Below, one piece after another: positions 22,186 through 23,817 of a DNA stretch of 23,817 bases. The notes under the pieces were generated by a model, which was not told the DNA's origin, did not search any database, and saw only the letters and a list, made by a program, of their open reading frames with translations. Source of the stretch: Fusobacterium sp. (lineage in GTDB: Bacteria; Fusobacteriota; Fusobacteriia; Fusobacteriales; Fusobacteriaceae). How positions within the stretch are numbered: the first letter of the stretch is position 1; every line of letters begins with the position of its first letter. The translations under genes were made by a program, and so were the position numbers. The stretch is taken from NCBI GenBank assembly GCA_019416865.1, contig DXWL01000030.1:1-23817 (forward strand), written 5' to 3'.

Positions 22186-23625
22186 ATGTTGTACAAAAAA
22201 GTAAACGGCTGGAAGGATATCTCTCCTGAAAAAGCAGAAAAGATTTTTTCTATGGGAGAGGAATACAAAAAAGTATTGGATATTGGAAAAACTGAAAGAG
22301 AATTTATTGATTTCAGTGTGGAACTGGCAAAAGAATGCGGATTTATAGCAGCAGAGTATAAAGATGTTCTTATGCCGGGAGATAAGGTTTACTATGTAAA
22401 CAGAGAGAAAAATGTTGTTCTTGCTGTAATTGGTAAGGAGGATATTTTAAAAGGGATTAACTATGTAGTATCTCATATTGACTCTCCAAGACTTGACCTT
22501 AAGGCAAATCCTCTTTACGAGGAGTTTGAACTTGCTTATATGAAAACACACTACTATGGAGGAATAAAAAAATATCAATGGGCTTCAATCCCTCTTTCTC
22601 TTCATGGAGTGGTTGTTCTTTCTGACGGAAGAAAAGTGAAGATAACAATAGGGGAACATGAAGATGACCCTGTTTTTACTGTACCTGATATTCTTCCTCA
22701 TTTAGACAGAGTTGTTCAAGGGGATAGAAAAGCAAGAGAGGTTATAAAAGGGGAAGAACTGCAGATTATTGTAGGTTCAATTCCATCAGTTATAAATGAT
22801 GAAAAGATAAAAGATTTAGTAAAATATAACGTTTTAGAGAGTCTTAACAAAGCTTATGGAATAGTCGAGGAAGATTTTATATCAGCAGAGCTTGAGCTTG
22901 TACCAAGTCAAAGAGCAAAAGATATAGGATTTGACAGATCTATGATAGGAGCTTATGGACAGGACGACAGAATTTGTGGATACACATCTCTAAGAGCTAT
23001 ATTAGACCTTGATGAAGTTCCAGAGAGAACAGCAGTATGTTTCCTTGCAGATAAAGAGGAAACAGGTTCTGACGGAAGCACAGGGCTTCAGAGCCAATAT
23101 TTAGAATATTTCACAAGCGATTTGATAGCAAGAGCAAAAGGAACATATTCTGACCTTTATCTGAAAAAAGTTTTATGGAACTCTAAAGCTCTTTCTTCAG
23201 ATGTAACAGTGGGAATAGACCCTATTTTTAAAAGTGTAAATGATCCTCAAAATGCAGCTCAGCTTAACTATGGAATAGTTATTACAAAATATACAGGTTC
23301 AGGAGGAAAATACAGCACAAACGATGCTGATGCAGAGTATGTGGGAGAAATAAGAAAACTTTTGAATGATAATGGTGTAAAATGGCAGACAGGAATGCTT
23401 GGAAAAATAGATGAAGGTGGAGGAGGTACTGTTGCAAAATATCTTGCAATGAAAGGTATCAGAACCATTGATGTAGGTCCTGCTTTACTTGCAATGCATT
23501 CACCTTTTGAAGTATCTTCAAAACTTGATGTATATGAAACATACAGAGCATATAAGGCTTTCTTTGAAGCTCCTAAAACAGACAAGAAAAAATATATAGC
23601 GAAAAGCAATAAAATATACTTATAG
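22186..23625 (+). CDS. M18 family metallo-aminopeptidase
   Basis: A 479-residue zinc aminopeptidase of the M18 (aspartyl aminopeptidase / aminopeptidase I) family. Metal ligands and catalytic residues lie in SHIDSPRLD (96-104; His97), GAYGQDDRICGYTSL (Asp263/264), DKEETGSDGSTG (Glu291 general base, Glu292), SSDVTVGIDP and AMHSPFEVSSKLD (His438). It forms large tetrahedral dodecamers in characterised members and trims N-terminal residues, often acidic ones, from peptides. In an amino-acid-fermenting fusobacterium this would feed peptide catabolism. RBS aaggtga at about 22174-22180; the gene follows pgi closely. Confidence 0.93.
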   Translation: MLYKKVNGWKDISPEKAEKIFSMGEEYKKVLDIGKTEREFIDFSVELAKECGFIAAEYKDVLMPGDKVYYVNREKNVVLAVIGKEDILKGINYVVSHIDSPRLDLKANPLYEEFELAYMKTHYYGGIKKYQWASIPLSLHGVVVLSDGRKVKITIGEHEDDPVFTVPDILPHLDRVVQGDRKAREVIKGEELQIIVGSIPSVINDEKIKDLVKYNVLESLNKAYGIVEEDFISAELELVPSQRAKDIGFDRSMIGAYGQDDRICGYTSLRAILDLDEVPERTAVCFLADKEETGSDGSTGLQSQYLEYFTSDLIARAKGTYSDLYLKKVLWNSKALSSDVTVGIDPIFKSVNDPQNAAQLNYGIVITKYTGSGGKYSTNDADAEYVGEIRKLLNDNGVKWQTGMLGKIDEGGGGTVAKYLAMKGIRTIDVGPALLAMHSPFEVSSKLDVYETYRAYKAFFEAPKTDKKKYIAKSNKIYL

Positions 23626-23635
23626 AAAATAAAAT

Positions 23636-23682
23636 TACCCAGCCAAGAGATTATGAAGATAATTTCGAGGCTGGGTATTTTT
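23636..23682 (+). terminator. Terminator after the pgi-aminopeptidase pair
   Basis: tacccagcc (23636-23644) pairs with ggctgggta (23669-23677) around a 24-base loop that has further weak pairing, followed by a T5 run. The remaining 135 bases of the window hold no gene I can support. Confidence 0.85.
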
Positions 23683-23817
23683 GCTTATGTAGGAGCAGAA
23701 GAATAAAAGTGTTTATTCTATATAATTTAAAATATTTTAAAATTTATTATTTTTTAATTTTGTATTGATTTGTAAAGCCTCGTTTCACTTTTGTGAAAAT
23801 ATTTTTAAAAATTTTAA

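Noticed and set aside
23785..23800. tttcacttttgtgaaa inverted repeat near the right edge
   Set aside because: It is a short six-base stem in unannotated sequence cut by the window end. Faint similarity to part of repeat copy 2 (gtttcact) is too short to call a fourth copy.
1..23817. CRISPR array, tRNA or rRNA genes, insertion sequence transposase
   Set aside because: No regularly spaced repeats, cloverleaf-like sequence or transposase reading frame was seen on either strand.

Overview
The window is AT-rich (roughly 30% G+C by eye) and looks like a chromosomal segment of a Gram-negative fusobacterium, probably genus Fusobacterium. The reasons are an LPS-core gene cluster next to a low-GC recA, a short periplasmic SLH-domain protein, a DAACS transporter, strong AGGAGG ribosome sites and heavy AGA/ATA codon use. 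The assignment rests on protein character, not on a search.

Layout. 1-179: the right part of a structured palindromic repeat. 270-635: a small exported protein. 775-2025 (minus): a DAACS-type amino-acid/dicarboxylate symporter. 2295-3128: a WYL-type regulator with a 22-bp palindrome in its leader. 3266-8881: a tight six-gene operon for lipopolysaccharide core (NodB deacetylase, GT2, three GT9 heptosyltransferase-like enzymes, RfaY-like kinase). 8881-9082: a second copy of the repeat. 9128-11483: recA-recX-plsC. 11598-14364: an alanine-dehydrogenase-like enzyme and a GltS-family transporter, separated by a third, inverted and internally shortened repeat copy. 14369-16911: a type II restriction-modification module (probable endonuclease, XRE controller, divergent C5 methyltransferase) bounded by a perfect 31-bp direct repeat. 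17132-20108: ppx-ppk1, polyphosphate turnover. 20333-20785: an SLH/coiled-coil envelope protein. 20827-23625: pgi and an M18 aminopeptidase.

Most genes are housekeeping. Three signals stand out. (1) An interspersed palindromic element whose two long copies differ at five base-paired position pairs in a compensatory way, so a long hairpin is under selection; its outer ends match the short gctgttg-type terminators elsewhere in the window. (2) The restriction-modification module lies between 31-bp direct repeats, one of which encodes the last residues of the methyltransferase, pointing to insertion or excision by recombination. (3) The controller and methyltransferase promoters stand back to back around one 14-bp palindrome, with a near-leaderless controller gene and a TTG-started methyltransferase. 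Leucine codon choice also switches from CTT (recA) to TTA (11.6-16.9 kb), consistent with a different origin or expression class for that stretch.

No tRNA, rRNA, CRISPR array or classical insertion sequence was seen. No gap between genes exceeds about 300 bases.
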